A stretch of DNA of 64,000 bases from Catenovulum sp052056295 (lineage in GTDB: Bacteria; Pseudomonadota; Gammaproteobacteria; Enterobacterales; Alteromonadaceae). A model generated the notes under the pieces. It was not told the origin of the DNA. It was given only the letters and a program-made list of their open reading frames with translations, and did no database searches. The DNA lies in the NCBI RefSeq assembly GCF_052056295.1, contig NZ_CP182493.1, forward strand, positions 992,001-1,056,000, written 5' to 3'. Both the position numbers and the translations under genes were made by a program. Shown piece by piece: positions 25,713-35,430 of the stretch (the first letter of the stretch is position 1; each line of letters starts with the position of its first letter).

Positions 25713-27869
25713 ATGATATTCAGTACAAAAGTCAAACTGCTAAGCAAGCTTGCACTGTTATGTTTGGCTATTTTAATTATAATCAGCGGCTTAGGCGTGT
25801 ACTGGAAACACCAAAGTCGCTTTAGTGATGACAGCCCCTACCGAGGTGTTCAATACACTCAAAACAAACAATTTTTAGATGGCTTCGACAAGTTTTATCC
25901 AAGCCCCCAATTTCCAAACTCACAAATAAACGGCAAATGGCAAGGTTGGAATGCCAGCCAAAGTATGTGGTACTACAACACCACTCAAGGCTCTGATTTA
26001 ATTCCTTACGACTTCTTTTTATTTTTAGAACAACACAACTCCAACGAGCTATTTAGAGACGAAAAAAACTTCGATAAATTTCGCTATATAGTGCAAAAAC
26101 CGACAGAGTCTAACCCAGATGGCCTGCCGCTTGGTTTTGTTAAAGATGAATATTTGGGTAAAACATATGTGGGTTTAACCTGTGCGGCCTGCCATACCAG
26201 TCAAGTAGTCTATAACAAGACGGCTATTCGTATTGATGGTGGCCCAGCAATGGCAAACATGGATATGTTTATGCGCGAGCTTGAAGCAGCCCTCTCAGCA
26301 ACGCTGCAAGATAAACATAAAAAACATAGATTTATCACCAATGTTTTAAATTACAACTTAAAACAAGGTATTTTAGGCCAGCATAACTACGATAACGAAC
26401 AAGCTATTGAAGCTGATTTGCACAAATATATGCTGCAAGTATCCTTATATAACTACATTAACTTTAGCCCAACAGAATATGGTTATGCGCGTTTAGATGC
26501 ATTTGGGCGTATTTTTAACCGTGTTTTGCAACACACTCTGAATAAAAAACAGCTGCAGCAATCTATCGCTGAATCATTTGATGGTGCCACAGCTTCAGAG
26601 CTGTTGCGTGATTTAAATGATGGATTAGTCGACAACGATGATTTGCCGCGAGTATTTGATAGGCTAATCAGCCAGTTTGATCTTGACCCAGACTCAGCCA
26701 ACTTAGTCGAAAACATGGCGCAACTACGCAAATTAAAAGAAATTTTATTTAACGCGCCCGACGCACCTGTGTCGTATCCCTTCTTGTGGGATATAGCCCA
26801 ACATGATTATGTACAATGGAACGGCATAGCCGCCAACGCAGGCGTAGGCGCTGTTGGCCGGAATACAGGCGAAGTCATGGGCGTATTTGCGACACTTGAT
26901 TGGTACGAATCTAAAAACAGTACTTTATCCACTTTAATTGGCGGTCAACCCAAAAATGACAATGGTAAATATACCCACTTTAAGTCATCGGTCGATTTAA
27001 CCAATTTGCGTTTAATTGAATCTCAGCTCAAAGATTTAACTAGCCCAATGTGGCCTGAAGAAATATTAGGTCGAATAAAATGGCAAGATGTTAAAGCCGG
27101 ACAAACACTATTTGAACAACACTGTGGTAGCTGCCATTTACCGATAGAAGCAACCAATCCAAGGCGTAAAGTTGTCGCACAAATGGCCAAACTTGAAGCC
27201 ATTCAAACAGATGAAAAAATGGCAGCTAATAGTGTTAACTACACAGGTCATACAGGTATCCTAGAAGGCATTTATTTAGGTACGGATGTTGGTGATATTT
27301 TAATGCAAGAACAAGCACCAGTCGCAGCTATCCTGACTGCCGCGACCCGCAATGTAGTTGCAACACCAGACCCAGACAAAGGCTGGTTAGCCAATTGGTT
27401 CGACTGGTTATACAACCTAGCCGCAACCTTTTTTGATAACGACATTAAACAATCGATAAAACGTGGTGACTACAACCCAGATACCACAGCTAACCCATGG
27501 GCATCTGTATTAGCCTATAAAGCAAGACCTATGAATGGTGTATGGGCAACCGCACCATACCTACATAACGGATCAGTACCTACTTTATACGACCTACTTT
27601 TACCTAAATGTACTGCAAAGCAAATCAGCGATGGTGAAAAATGTCGCCCAGAACAGTTTGTAGTTGGTAGTCGTTTATTCGACCCAGTAAAAGTTGGTTT
27701 TGTTAGTGATGGCTACGATGGGTTTGTTTTTGATACTTCTAAAGTAGGTAACAGCAATGCTGGCCACGAATATGGTACTAAAGATATTCAATTGCCGAAT
27801 GGTCAGGTTTTACCGGCGTTAACCGATAAACAAAGATGGCAAATTGTTGAATATATGAAGTCGATTTAA
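25713..27869 (+). CDS. RoxA-like dihaem cytochrome c family protein
   Basis: About 718 residues. An N-terminal membrane helix (LALLCLAILIIISGLGVYW) anchors a periplasmic protein with two haem c motifs, CAACH near residue 160 and CGSCH near residue 470. The C-terminal MNGVWATAPYLHNGSVPTLYDLLLP segment is typical of the RoxA/cytochrome-c-peroxidase-like group. Members include rubber oxygenases, but most have unknown substrates, so only the family is claimed. The ATG at 25713 has AAGGAG upstream. It follows nasT by about 110 bp. Confidence 0.75.
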   Translation: MIFSTKVKLLSKLALLCLAILIIISGLGVYWKHQSRFSDDSPYRGVQYTQNKQFLDGFDKFYPSPQFPNSQINGKWQGWNASQSMWYYNTTQGSDLIPYDFFLFLEQHNSNELFRDEKNFDKFRYIVQKPTESNPDGLPLGFVKDEYLGKTYVGLTCAACHTSQVVYNKTAIRIDGGPAMANMDMFMRELEAALSATLQDKHKKHRFITNVLNYNLKQGILGQHNYDNEQAIEADLHKYMLQVSLYNYINFSPTEYGYARLDAFGRIFNRVLQHTLNKKQLQQSIAESFDGATASELLRDLNDGLVDNDDLPRVFDRLISQFDLDPDSANLVENMAQLRKLKEILFNAPDAPVSYPFLWDIAQHDYVQWNGIAANAGVGAVGRNTGEVMGVFATLDWYESKNSTLSTLIGGQPKNDNGKYTHFKSSVDLTNLRLIESQLKDLTSPMWPEEILGRIKWQDVKAGQTLFEQHCGSCHLPIEATNPRRKVVAQMAKLEAIQTDEKMAANSVNYTGHTGILEGIYLGTDVGDILMQEQAPVAAILTAATRNVVATPDPDKGWLANWFDWLYNLAATFFDNDIKQSIKRGDYNPDTTANPWASVLAYKARPMNGVWATAPYLHNGSVPTLYDLLLPKCTAKQISDGEKCRPEQFVVGSRLFDPVKVGFVSDGYDGFVFDTSKVGNSNAGHEYGTKDIQLPNGQVLPALTDKQRWQIVEYMKSI

Positions 27870-27890
27870 TTGCTTCAGGCATGGTGAAAC

Positions 27891-28000
27891 CAAGCCCAAC
27901 TGAAGCATAATTTTCTAAAAGCGCTGTACACCTTCCATGGTCGCTCTCACAAGGCTTCCCTGCCTTTTGAAGTTTTAGAAAATCAGCATTCAGTTGGACT
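27891..28000. repeat. Palindromic three-hairpin element, copy 5
   Basis: Ends AAGCCCAACTGAA and TTCAGTTGGACTT pair. The inner hairpins are ACC-TTCCAT-GGT and AAGGC-TTCCCT-GCCTT. It is almost identical to copy 7 at 28235-28344 (same 110-bp length). It lies in the 840-bp gap 27870-28710, which holds four elements and no gene. Confidence 0.85.
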
Positions 28001-28075
28001 TTTATCGAGCATTTTTATCGCTTATACAATGAACAACAGCATCGATTGAAAAACAGTAAAGCGACTAAATATCAG

Positions 28076-28188
28076 AAAAGGTGAATGGATGTGTTGCGAG
28101 CAAAACTTCAAAAGATAGGGATATCTTTTGCGAGCGGCTCAGGGACGAGTTCAAAGCGATTTTGCGAGGAATACTCCATTTACCTTTG
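28076..28188. repeat. Palindromic three-hairpin element, copy 6
   Basis: Outer arms GGTGAATGGA... and ...TCCATTTACC pair. Inner hairpins are CAAAAGAT-AGGGAT-ATCTTTTG and CTCAGGGACGAG. It is close to the reverse complement of copy 1 at 4299-4411, 24 kb away. Confidence 0.85.
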
Positions 28189-28234
28189 ACCTCCTCTGCC
28201 ACAAATCAAGAAGCGCTATAGATTCAGTGGTAAC

Positions 28235-28344
28235 AAGCCCAACTGAAGCATAATTTTCTAAAAGCGCTGTACACCTTCCATGGTCGCTCTCACAAGGCTT
28301 CCCTGCCTTGTGAAGTTTTAGAAAATCAGCATTCAGTTGGACTT
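28235..28344. repeat. Palindromic three-hairpin element, copy 7
   Basis: Direct repeat of copy 5, with only a few differences. One of these (GCCTTGTG instead of GCCTTTTG) restores full pairing of the second hairpin. Confidence 0.85.
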
Positions 28345-28397
28345 TTATCGCACATTTTTATTGCATCTAGAATAAACAACAGCGATATAAATGTAGG

Positions 28398-28589
28398 AAA
28401 GTGCTAGAGCAATAACTTAGAGCAATATCTCTTTTTCAGGGGCGAATCAGAACCGAAGCACCGCTTCGCAGTCTGATGAGGTGGAGTCAAGGACGGCGAC
28501 AGGGCCTGCCCTTCAGGGACGAATAATCTACTCAAAGTTTGCTTGAATCTAGAAACAGCGTTTTTGTGATAGTTATGCTCTAGTGATTT
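28398..28589. repeat. Palindromic element, copy 8 (enlarged)
   Basis: Outer arms GTGCTAGAGCAATAACT and AGTTATGCTCTAGTGAT pair and match copy 4. The centre is about 80 bp longer and carries extra short palindromes such as CGAAGCACCGCTTCG. Confidence 0.7.
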
Positions 28590-28710
28590 CCATACATATT
28601 GCAGCACACTTGACGCAATACAATTAAAAAAATGTGAAATGATGTGGGAAAAGCAAGCCCACTAAAATCTTTATTTTAGCGGGCTTATTCTGGGGTATGA
28701 GATCTAAAAA

Positions 28711-29997
28711 TTAGTGACTAACAACCGACTCAAATAACTCAAAATAATTCGGGAAAGTTTTCGCAGTACACTTAGGATCATTAATGATCATAGGGTTTTT
28801 CCCCATAGCAGCTAAACTAAAACACATCGCCATACGGTGATCGTTATAAGTATCAATTGCCGCAGTTTGTACCTCAACTGGTGGGGTTACAATAATATAA
28901 TCTTCACCCTCTTCAACCGTAGCACCAACTTTACGCAACTCAGTCGCCATAGCAGATAAACGATCTGTTTCTTTAACACGCCAGTTGTAAATATTGCGAA
29001 TAGCTGTAGTACCTTCAGCAAATAAAGCCGCCGTTGCAATAGTCATAGCCGCATCTGGGATATGGTTTAAATCAACATCAACCGCACGTAATGGACCACT
29101 CTTAGTTACAGAAATGTACTCTTCGCCCCACTCAACAATAGCGCCCATTTGCTCTAACACTTCAGCAAAACGTGCATCACCTTGCACACTCTTAGTACCA
29201 ACGCCATTTACTTTAACCGTGCCACCTTTAATAGCAGCAGCAGCTAAAAAGTAAGAAGCCGAAGACGCATCACCTTCAACCAAAATGCGACCTGGTGACT
29301 GGTAAGTTTGACCCGCTTTAACTTTAAATACCTGGTAATTTTGGTTTTCAACTTCAACACCAAACTGCTTCATTAAACTTAAAGTAATTTCAATGTAAGG
29401 TTTAGAAACCAACTCATCAATCACAACAATTTCTAAATCTTGTTGGGCTAAAGGTGCAGCCATTAATAATGCAGTTAAAAACTGGCTAGAAATACTACCT
29501 TTAATTTCAACACGGCCGCCTTTTAAACCAGTCGCATTAATTTTTAATGGTGGGAAATCAGTATCTTTTAAATATTCAATGTCAGCACCAACTTGACGTA
29601 AAGCATCAACCAAATGGCCGATTGGGCGCTCAAACATACGTGGCTCGCCTGTTAAAACAAACTCACCTTGGCCTAAACATAAAGCTGCTGCCAATGGACG
29701 CATTGCTGTACCAGCATTACCTAAAAATAACTCAGCACTACCATCAAAGTTAATTGGGCCTGCTAAACCTGTTACTGTACACTCAGTTTTATCAGCAGAT
29801 AATTCATAACTCACACCTAACTGTTTAAGTGCAGTTAACATGTGGCGAATATCGTCACTGTCTAATAAATTGGTAATGTGCGTTTCGCCTTTCGCGAGTG
29901 CAGCTAATAATAAAATTCGGTTCGACAAACTTTTAGAACCTGGAATGGTCACTTCACCGTCAACTGCGGTAATAGGTGCAACTGTTAAGCTTTCCAT
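28711..29997 (-). CDS. aroA: 3-phosphoshikimate 1-carboxyvinyltransferase (EPSP synthase)
   Basis: About 428 residues. It joins phosphoenolpyruvate to shikimate-3-phosphate, the sixth step toward chorismate. Family motifs: PGSKSLSNRILLLAALAKG near the N terminus, LFLGNAGTAMRPLAAAL, EPRMFERPIGHLVDALRQ, EGDASSASYFLAAAAI, KETDRLSAMATELRKVGA, and DHRMAMCFSLAA. The start is ATG 29997; the preceding TTG is less likely. Usual length. It stands alone here, flanked by the repeat-filled gap downstream and ffs upstream. Confidence 0.97.
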   Translation of the reverse strand: MESLTVAPITAVDGEVTIPGSKSLSNRILLLAALAKGETHITNLLDSDDIRHMLTALKQLGVSYELSADKTECTVTGLAGPINFDGSAELFLGNAGTAMRPLAAALCLGQGEFVLTGEPRMFERPIGHLVDALRQVGADIEYLKDTDFPPLKINATGLKGGRVEIKGSISSQFLTALLMAAPLAQQDLEIVVIDELVSKPYIEITLSLMKQFGVEVENQNYQVFKVKAGQTYQSPGRILVEGDASSASYFLAAAAIKGGTVKVNGVGTKSVQGDARFAEVLEQMGAIVEWGEEYISVTKSGPLRAVDVDLNHIPDAAMTIATAALFAEGTTAIRNIYNWRVKETDRLSAMATELRKVGATVEEGEDYIIVTPPVEVQTAAIDTYNDHRMAMCFSLAAMGKNPMIINDPKCTAKTFPNYFELFESVVSH

Positions 29998-30146
29998 CAA
30001 CTCTGCTCTTATCTATAAACTTAAAAAACTGCCAAGATTATACCCAGTATTCAGCATTAATGCGATTTAACCCTCAACTAAAAACTATGAATTTGTTGAA
30101 TAAAACAGCGATTAAACGACAAAAAGCTAAAATTAACTCACAAGGC

Positions 30147-30174
30147 TTGCGAAAGGTCTTTGAATATGGATAAT
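30147..30174 (+). promoter_or_regulatory. Promoter of ffs
   Basis: TTGCGA and GATAAT boxes are separated by 16 bases. They lie about 18-45 bp before the mature 5' end of the RNA, leaving room for a short trimmed leader. Confidence 0.55.
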
Positions 30175-30191
30175 GCACTGCGTCTCATTAT

Positions 30192-30305
30192 GGTAACCTT
30201 GTTGGTTCCCTCGCAATGATAGTTCGTGAACCTGGTCAGGACCGGAAGGTAGCAGCCACAGCGAATAACTCATGTGCCGAGGTGTCGCTGGCAAGGTTGC
30301 CACCC
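30192..30305 (+). ncRNA. ffs: 4.5S RNA of the signal recognition particle
   Basis: 114 nt, the same length as the E. coli RNA. The apical domain contains the conserved GGTCAGGACCGGAAGGTAGC with the GGAA tetraloop and asymmetric loop that binds Ffh. The ends GGTAACCTT and AAGGTTGCC pair to close the hairpin. The strand is fixed by the GGAA loop orientation. Confidence 0.95.
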
Positions 30306-30369
30306 AAATTTCCCTTCTGTTGATACAACCATACCCTGACAAACATCCTGGTTGTTTGCCAATATCAAA

Positions 30370-31212
30370 TTAGTTTAATTCTGTCGCTGAGTATTTGTCC
30401 ATATCAGCATAATCTAGGTTTTCACCTGACATACCCCAAACAAAAGCATAGTTTGAAGTGCCAGCACCACTGTGAATAGACCAAGGTGGCGACACAACAA
30501 CTTGGTTATTTTTAACCCATAACACACGAGTTTCGGTTGGTTCACCCATAAAATGCGCTACCGCTTGGTCTTGCGGTAAATCAATGTATAAGTAGGCTTC
30601 CATTCTTCGGTCGTGTTGATGCGCTGGCATGGTATTCCACACGCTACCTGATTTTAAGATGGTGATGCCCATTTGTAGTTGGCAAGTTTGTACCACACCA
30701 TTAATCAGCATCTGGTTAATTTCGCGCTCGTTTGAAGTTTCAGCGCTGCCCATCTGCAATACATTAGCTTCTTTGCGGGTTACTTTTTTATCTGGGTAAG
30801 CATGATGCGCAGTTGCCGAATTTAAATAAAATTTTGCTGGGTTTTGTCCATCAGTGCTGCTGAATAGTACTTTTTTATCACCCGCGCCTACATATAAAGC
30901 TTCTTTATTCGCCAATTGATACACTTGGCCATCAACCGTAACTGAACCTTCGCCACCCACATTGATAATGCCAAGTTCACGACGCGATAAAAACCAGTCG
31001 CTTTTAAGTGGGTCAATTGATGTGAGCTCCAAAGTTTGTTCAACAGGCACGGCACTGCCTACCATATGGCGATCATAATGCGTATAAACGAATTGGATTT
31101 TATCTTGCTGGAAAAGATCTTCGACCAAAAATGAGCTTCTAAGCTGTTTGGTATCAAATTGGCGGGCTTCATTTGGTCCAATCGCATATTGGGTTGTGTA
31201 TTCTACTGTCAT
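30370..31212 (-). CDS. kduI: 5-keto-4-deoxyuronate isomerase
   Basis: About 280 residues. It isomerises 5-keto-4-deoxyuronate to 3-deoxy-D-glycero-2,5-hexodiulosonate during pectin or other unsaturated-uronate breakdown. It is a cupin-type metal enzyme. Family features: RSSFLVEDLF near the N terminus, SRRELGIINVGGEGSV, TMPAHQHDRRMEAYLYIDL with metal-binding His residues, and SPPWSIHSGAGTSNYAFVWGMSGENLDY at the C terminus. The ATG at 31212 is preferred to an upstream in-frame start. No other pectin gene lies in the window. Confidence 0.95.
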   Translation of the reverse strand: MTVEYTTQYAIGPNEARQFDTKQLRSSFLVEDLFQQDKIQFVYTHYDRHMVGSAVPVEQTLELTSIDPLKSDWFLSRRELGIINVGGEGSVTVDGQVYQLANKEALYVGAGDKKVLFSSTDGQNPAKFYLNSATAHHAYPDKKVTRKEANVLQMGSAETSNEREINQMLINGVVQTCQLQMGITILKSGSVWNTMPAHQHDRRMEAYLYIDLPQDQAVAHFMGEPTETRVLWVKNNQVVVSPPWSIHSGAGTSNYAFVWGMSGENLDYADMDKYSATELN

Positions 31213-31280
31213 AGCTATCTCGCGTAACTCACAAAACAAGTATCATATCTGTTATCTTACAAGTTAGCAAAATGAAATAA

Positions 31281-32159
31281 CTAAATTGAGTTGATAAATG
31301 CTTTTGCTACCACAGTCAGATGATTTTTTCGGCTCAAAAATACGGTTTCTGGTGTTTGGCTGCCGTGTAACTTTATATACGGTATGGTAAATAGTTTTTC
31401 GGCCATTTTAGCTGTTTCTAAGGTTACAATGGCGCTGCCTAAGTTATGTTTAACCGCATTAATTAGATGAAATAGCGAATCCGTTTCAAACACCAGTTGC
31501 ATTTCAAGTTCAGCATTATTAAACAGCCGATCAATATTTTGTCTAAATTGCATGCTTTTATTGAGCAAACATAATTTCAACCGCGCCACGTCAGCCAACG
31601 CAAGCTGTTTAAAATTCGAAAATTGCTCAATTTTATTCGCGGCCAGCAACACTGCAAGCTGATTGCTGCCTTGATGAATAATATTAAATTGCCCTTCTAA
31701 TCTAGCCATCTCAGCATCATAGAAACCTAAGCCAATATCGATTTGATGACCGAGCAAAGCACTCACTATTTGCTGATTGGTCATCACAGACAACTGCACA
31801 GCAACATCTGGAAAACCTTGGTTAAACTTGGCGATTATCGGCATGATATCAACATTCGATTGCGGCACTATCCCCAGCTTTAAATGACCTGTTAAACCAG
31901 ACTGCAACAAACTAATTTCTTGTTTAATATTTTGCTGCTCCAACAAAATATTCTCTGCATACTGCAATACCAACTGGCCTTGTTCAGTTAACGCAATAAA
32001 CTGGCGACCACGCACAACCAATTCTGCATCTAATTCCTTCTCTAATTTTGCAATGCCAGCTGACAATGTGGGTTGAGTGACATGGCAAATTTGTGCTGCT
32101 TTCGCAAAATGGCGTGTTTTCGCTAATGTGCAAAAGTATTCAAGATGTTTAATATTCAT
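31281..32159 (-). CDS. LysR-family transcriptional regulator
   Basis: 292 residues. The N-terminal winged helix-turn-helix (MNIKHLEYFCTLAKTRHFAKAAQICHVTQPTLSAGIAKLEKEL) is followed by a linker and a type 2 periplasmic-binding-like effector domain (GHLKLGIVPQSN ...). It is divergent from fdhD, with about 160 bp between, the usual layout for a LysR protein controlling the neighbouring operon. The effector is unknown. Confidence 0.92.
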   Translation of the reverse strand: MNIKHLEYFCTLAKTRHFAKAAQICHVTQPTLSAGIAKLEKELDAELVVRGRQFIALTEQGQLVLQYAENILLEQQNIKQEISLLQSGLTGHLKLGIVPQSNVDIMPIIAKFNQGFPDVAVQLSVMTNQQIVSALLGHQIDIGLGFYDAEMARLEGQFNIIHQGSNQLAVLLAANKIEQFSNFKQLALADVARLKLCLLNKSMQFRQNIDRLFNNAELEMQLVFETDSLFHLINAVKHNLGSAIVTLETAKMAEKLFTIPYIKLHGSQTPETVFLSRKNHLTVVAKAFINSI

Positions 32160-32317
32160 TTAGTCATCTGGATTAACTAACGTCAGAATAAAATCAAAAC
32201 TAACACTTTTGATAGAATTTAGCTATTAACAGATAAATTTGTTTGATTGGCAGCACAAGCCATGATCTATTAGCATAACCACAGGATTAATTTTTTAGCG
32301 ATTTAAAGCACGCGCAT

Positions 32318-33085
32318 ATGCCACAAGTAGTTGAAGAAATTGCAGCAGCTATCAGCATCAATCAAGTTAATTACGCCGTTATGATGATAACGCCGGATAA
32401 CATTGAAGATTTTATTGTCGGTTTTTTATTTAGTGAAAGCCTAATCGACCACGCCCATGATGTGCACGATATCGAATTTGCCCCCCACCCGCTTGGGCTT
32501 AACATCAATATAAAGCTATCGAATAGATGCATGCATACGCTAGCGGTAAAACAACGTTCATTAAAAGGCACATCTGGTTGTGGTATTTGTGGTAGTCAGG
32601 CATTGGAATATGCCTTTCCGGATATAGCCGAACTTGCTAGCAGCACACCCTATACAATTGCCCAACCCCAACAATTTAAACAAGCTTTAAAACGACATCA
32701 GGTAAAAGCACAAGCGTCGGGTGCATTGCATGCCGCTTTTTGGTTAGACCAAAATAATCAAGTACTTGCTTGTCGTGAAGACATTGGCCGTCACAATGCG
32801 CTGGATAAAATAATTGGCGTGATTAAAAAACAAAAATGCAGCAATAAAGAGCTGACTCAACATGCGTTATTGGTCACCAGCCGTTGCAGCGCAGAGCTTA
32901 TTCAAAAAGCAGTAAAAATAGCTGTACCAACTTTAATTAGTTTGGCATCCCCTAGCACACTTGCTATTCGTTTGGCCGAACAATACAAATTGAATTTAAT
33001 TCATATTCCCAAACGTGATGACTTAATTTATTACCCAGCAAAACAGCCATCCATCAGCCAGAGAATAACAACAAATGACCTCTAA
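32318..33085 (+). CDS. fdhD: FdhD sulfurtransferase for formate dehydrogenase maturation
   Basis: 255 residues. It transfers sulfur from IscS to the molybdenum cofactor of formate-dehydrogenase-type enzymes. The GTSGCGICG motif with the sulfur-carrying CxxC lies near residue 85. SGALHAAFWL, ACREDIGRHNALDKIIG and LLVTSRCSAELIQKA are all typical. It overlaps the next gene by 11 bases, so it very likely serves that oxidoreductase. Confidence 0.95.
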   Translation: MPQVVEEIAAAISINQVNYAVMMITPDNIEDFIVGFLFSESLIDHAHDVHDIEFAPHPLGLNINIKLSNRCMHTLAVKQRSLKGTSGCGICGSQALEYAFPDIAELASSTPYTIAQPQQFKQALKRHQVKAQASGALHAAFWLDQNNQVLACREDIGRHNALDKIIGVIKKQKCSNKELTQHALLVTSRCSAELIQKAVKIAVPTLISLASPSTLAIRLAEQYKLNLIHIPKRDDLIYYPAKQPSISQRITTNDL

Positions 33086-35369
33086 ATTACCAAAAAAAGC
33101 AGGTGGTTTACCATCGGTTCAGTCAACCATTAAACATTTGCTGCAAAGCCATCGTACACGTGAAAATATAAAAAACTTATTACGTGTTAATCAAACCGAT
33201 GGGTTTGATTGCCCAGGTTGTGCTTGGGGTGATAACCAACATGGTACTTTTCAATTTTGTGAAAATGGCGCAAAAGCGATTGCTTGGGAATCTACCGACA
33301 AATTAGTGGATGCTGAATTTTTTAAAACCCATAGCGTGTCGCAACTATTAAAACAATCTGATTATTGGCTTGAATACCAAGGCAGGCTAGCTGAGCCGAT
33401 GCGCTACAATGCAAAAAATGATCGTTATCAAAGCATTAGCTGGCAAGATGCATTTAAGTTAATTGGCGATAAACTCAATAGTTTAACCGACCCAAACCAG
33501 CTTGAACTTTATACCTCAGGACGAGCGAGCAACGAAGCGGCTTATTTATATCAATTATTCGGGCGTTTATTTGGCACCAATAATTTCCCTGATTGTTCAA
33601 ATATGTGTCATGAAGCCAGCGGTGTTGCCCTAACCCAATCAGTTGGCATAGGTAAAGGCACTGTGGTGTTAGACGATTTTGACCATGCCAATGCCATTTT
33701 TGTTTTTGGGCAAAACCCCGGAACAAATCATCCAAGAATGATGAATGCACTACGAAAAGCATCAAAACAAGGCTGCAATATCGTCACGTTTAACAACTTA
33801 AAAGAAGTTGCATTAAAAAAGTTTGCTAGCCCACAAGACCCAACAGAGTTATTAACCCCAGCTGCAACACAAATAAGTCATCTATATCTGTCACCTAAAT
33901 TAGGTGGGGATATGGCAGCTATTCGGGGTATGGTAAAAACCCTAGTTGAAAGTTACCCGAGCAAAATCAACCAAACCTTTGTGCAACAACATACTAAAGG
34001 TTTGGATGATTACTTAGCTATTGTTAACACCACCTCATGGCAACAAATAGAACAACAGTCGGGTTTAACTCAAAATGAAATTGCCCAAGCAGCCAAGGTA
34101 TTTATTGAAAGTGACAAGGTTATTAGTTGTTGGGCTATGGGTTTAACCCAACACGCCCATTCAGTTGATACCATTCGAGAAGTGGTTAATTTACATTTGT
34201 TAACCGGACAAATTGGTAAAAAAGGCGCAGGTATTTGCCCGGTTCGTGGCCATAGTAATGTGCAAGGCAACCGCACTATGGGCATTAACGAAAAACCAAC
34301 AGCTGCTTTTCTTCAAGCTTTAGAGCAAACACTCAAGGTGCAACTCCCCTACGCAGCTGGACACAATGTTTATCACGCTCTAAATGCCCTTCAACAAAAA
34401 CAAAGTAAAGTATTAATCTGCTTGGGTGGCAACTTAGCCCAAGCCGCTTCTGATAGTCAATTTACCCATCAAGCAATTAAAAATGCCCAGTTGAATGTAC
34501 AAATCAGCACCAAACTTAATCGAAGCCATTTATTAGTCAGTGAAGATGCATTGATATTGCCGTGTTTAGGCAGAACCGAAAAAGACCAACAACAAAGCGG
34601 CCTACAAAAAATAACGGTGGAAGATACTTTCAGTATGGTGCATGCGTCACAAGGTATGACAGAGCCAGTTTCACCGCACTGTATGTCGGAAACCGCGATA
34701 GTTGCGCACATTGCCCATGCGACTTGCCCAGATAAATTTAACTGGCTCGAACTTAAAGATGACTACAGTAAAATTAGGCAACTCATTGCCCAAACTATTG
34801 TTGGTTTTGAACAATTTAACCAAAAAATTGAACAACCTGCAGGTTTTCATTTAACTAACTCAGCGGCAGAGCTTAGATGGAATACAGCGAGCAAACTGGC
34901 TAATTTTAATGCCGCTAAGTTACCTGACAGTATATTGGCCGACTGTTATTCAAATATGCAGCAAACAATCGGCGATGCTAAAAACATTACTTTTGTACTG
35001 CAAAGTATGCGTTCACACGACCAATACAATACAACTATTTATGCATTAAACGATAGATATAGAGGCATTAGTGGTGAACGTAATGTGTTATTTATAAATA
35101 AAGACGATGCAAAACAGCTTAATTTAGCCGAAGGTGAGCACGTAGATATAAGCTCTGTGTGTGACCAAGGGATCAGCAGAGAAATTAAAGCTTTTAAACT
35201 GGTTTATTACGATATCCCGCGTGGAAACCTAGCGGCTTATTACCCAGAAACCAATCCATTGTTGGCAATAGACAGTGTAGGCCGAGCTTCGTTTACTCCA
35301 ACGAGTAAATCTATTCCGGTCACCATTAAAGCAACGACCTTACAGGCATTAAACATCAAGCAAGTTTAA
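33075..35369 (+). CDS. Molybdopterin oxidoreductase, FdhF/YdeP family
   Basis: 764 residues. It is a formate-dehydrogenase-alpha-like molybdenum enzyme. The N terminus has CPGCAWGD...FCENGAKAIAWE in place of a standard four-Cys iron-sulfur site. Bis-MGD motifs follow (GRASNEAAYLYQLFGRLFGTNNFPDCSNMCHEASG, FGQNPGTNHPRM, WAMGLTQHAHSVDTIREVVNLHLLTGQIGKKGAG, CPVRGHSNVQGNRTMG). YdeP relatives are implicated in acid resistance or formate oxidation, but the reaction is not settled. It is translationally coupled to fdhD. Confidence 0.88.
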   Translation: MTSKLPKKAGGLPSVQSTIKHLLQSHRTRENIKNLLRVNQTDGFDCPGCAWGDNQHGTFQFCENGAKAIAWESTDKLVDAEFFKTHSVSQLLKQSDYWLEYQGRLAEPMRYNAKNDRYQSISWQDAFKLIGDKLNSLTDPNQLELYTSGRASNEAAYLYQLFGRLFGTNNFPDCSNMCHEASGVALTQSVGIGKGTVVLDDFDHANAIFVFGQNPGTNHPRMMNALRKASKQGCNIVTFNNLKEVALKKFASPQDPTELLTPAATQISHLYLSPKLGGDMAAIRGMVKTLVESYPSKINQTFVQQHTKGLDDYLAIVNTTSWQQIEQQSGLTQNEIAQAAKVFIESDKVISCWAMGLTQHAHSVDTIREVVNLHLLTGQIGKKGAGICPVRGHSNVQGNRTMGINEKPTAAFLQALEQTLKVQLPYAAGHNVYHALNALQQKQSKVLICLGGNLAQAASDSQFTHQAIKNAQLNVQISTKLNRSHLLVSEDALILPCLGRTEKDQQQSGLQKITVEDTFSMVHASQGMTEPVSPHCMSETAIVAHIAHATCPDKFNWLELKDDYSKIRQLIAQTIVGFEQFNQKIEQPAGFHLTNSAAELRWNTASKLANFNAAKLPDSILADCYSNMQQTIGDAKNITFVLQSMRSHDQYNTTIYALNDRYRGISGERNVLFINKDDAKQLNLAEGEHVDISSVCDQGISREIKAFKLVYYDIPRGNLAAYYPETNPLLAIDSVGRASFTPTSKSIPVTIKATTLQALNIKQV

Positions 35370-35387
35370 GCGTATTCTGTGCTACAG

Positions 35388-35419
35388 GCTTGTATCAAGA
35401 TCATTTGATACAAGCGTTT
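35388..35419 (+). terminator. Terminator after the fdhD operon
   Basis: GCTTGTATCAA and TTGATACAAGC form an 11-base perfect stem with a six-base loop, followed by GTTTC. It lies between convergent genes and may serve both. Confidence 0.65.
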
Positions 35420-35430
35420 CATAATGAAAC

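Noticed and set aside
30133..30342. Open frame antisense to the 4.5S RNA
   Set aside because: The strongly conserved SRP RNA on the plus strand explains this sequence.
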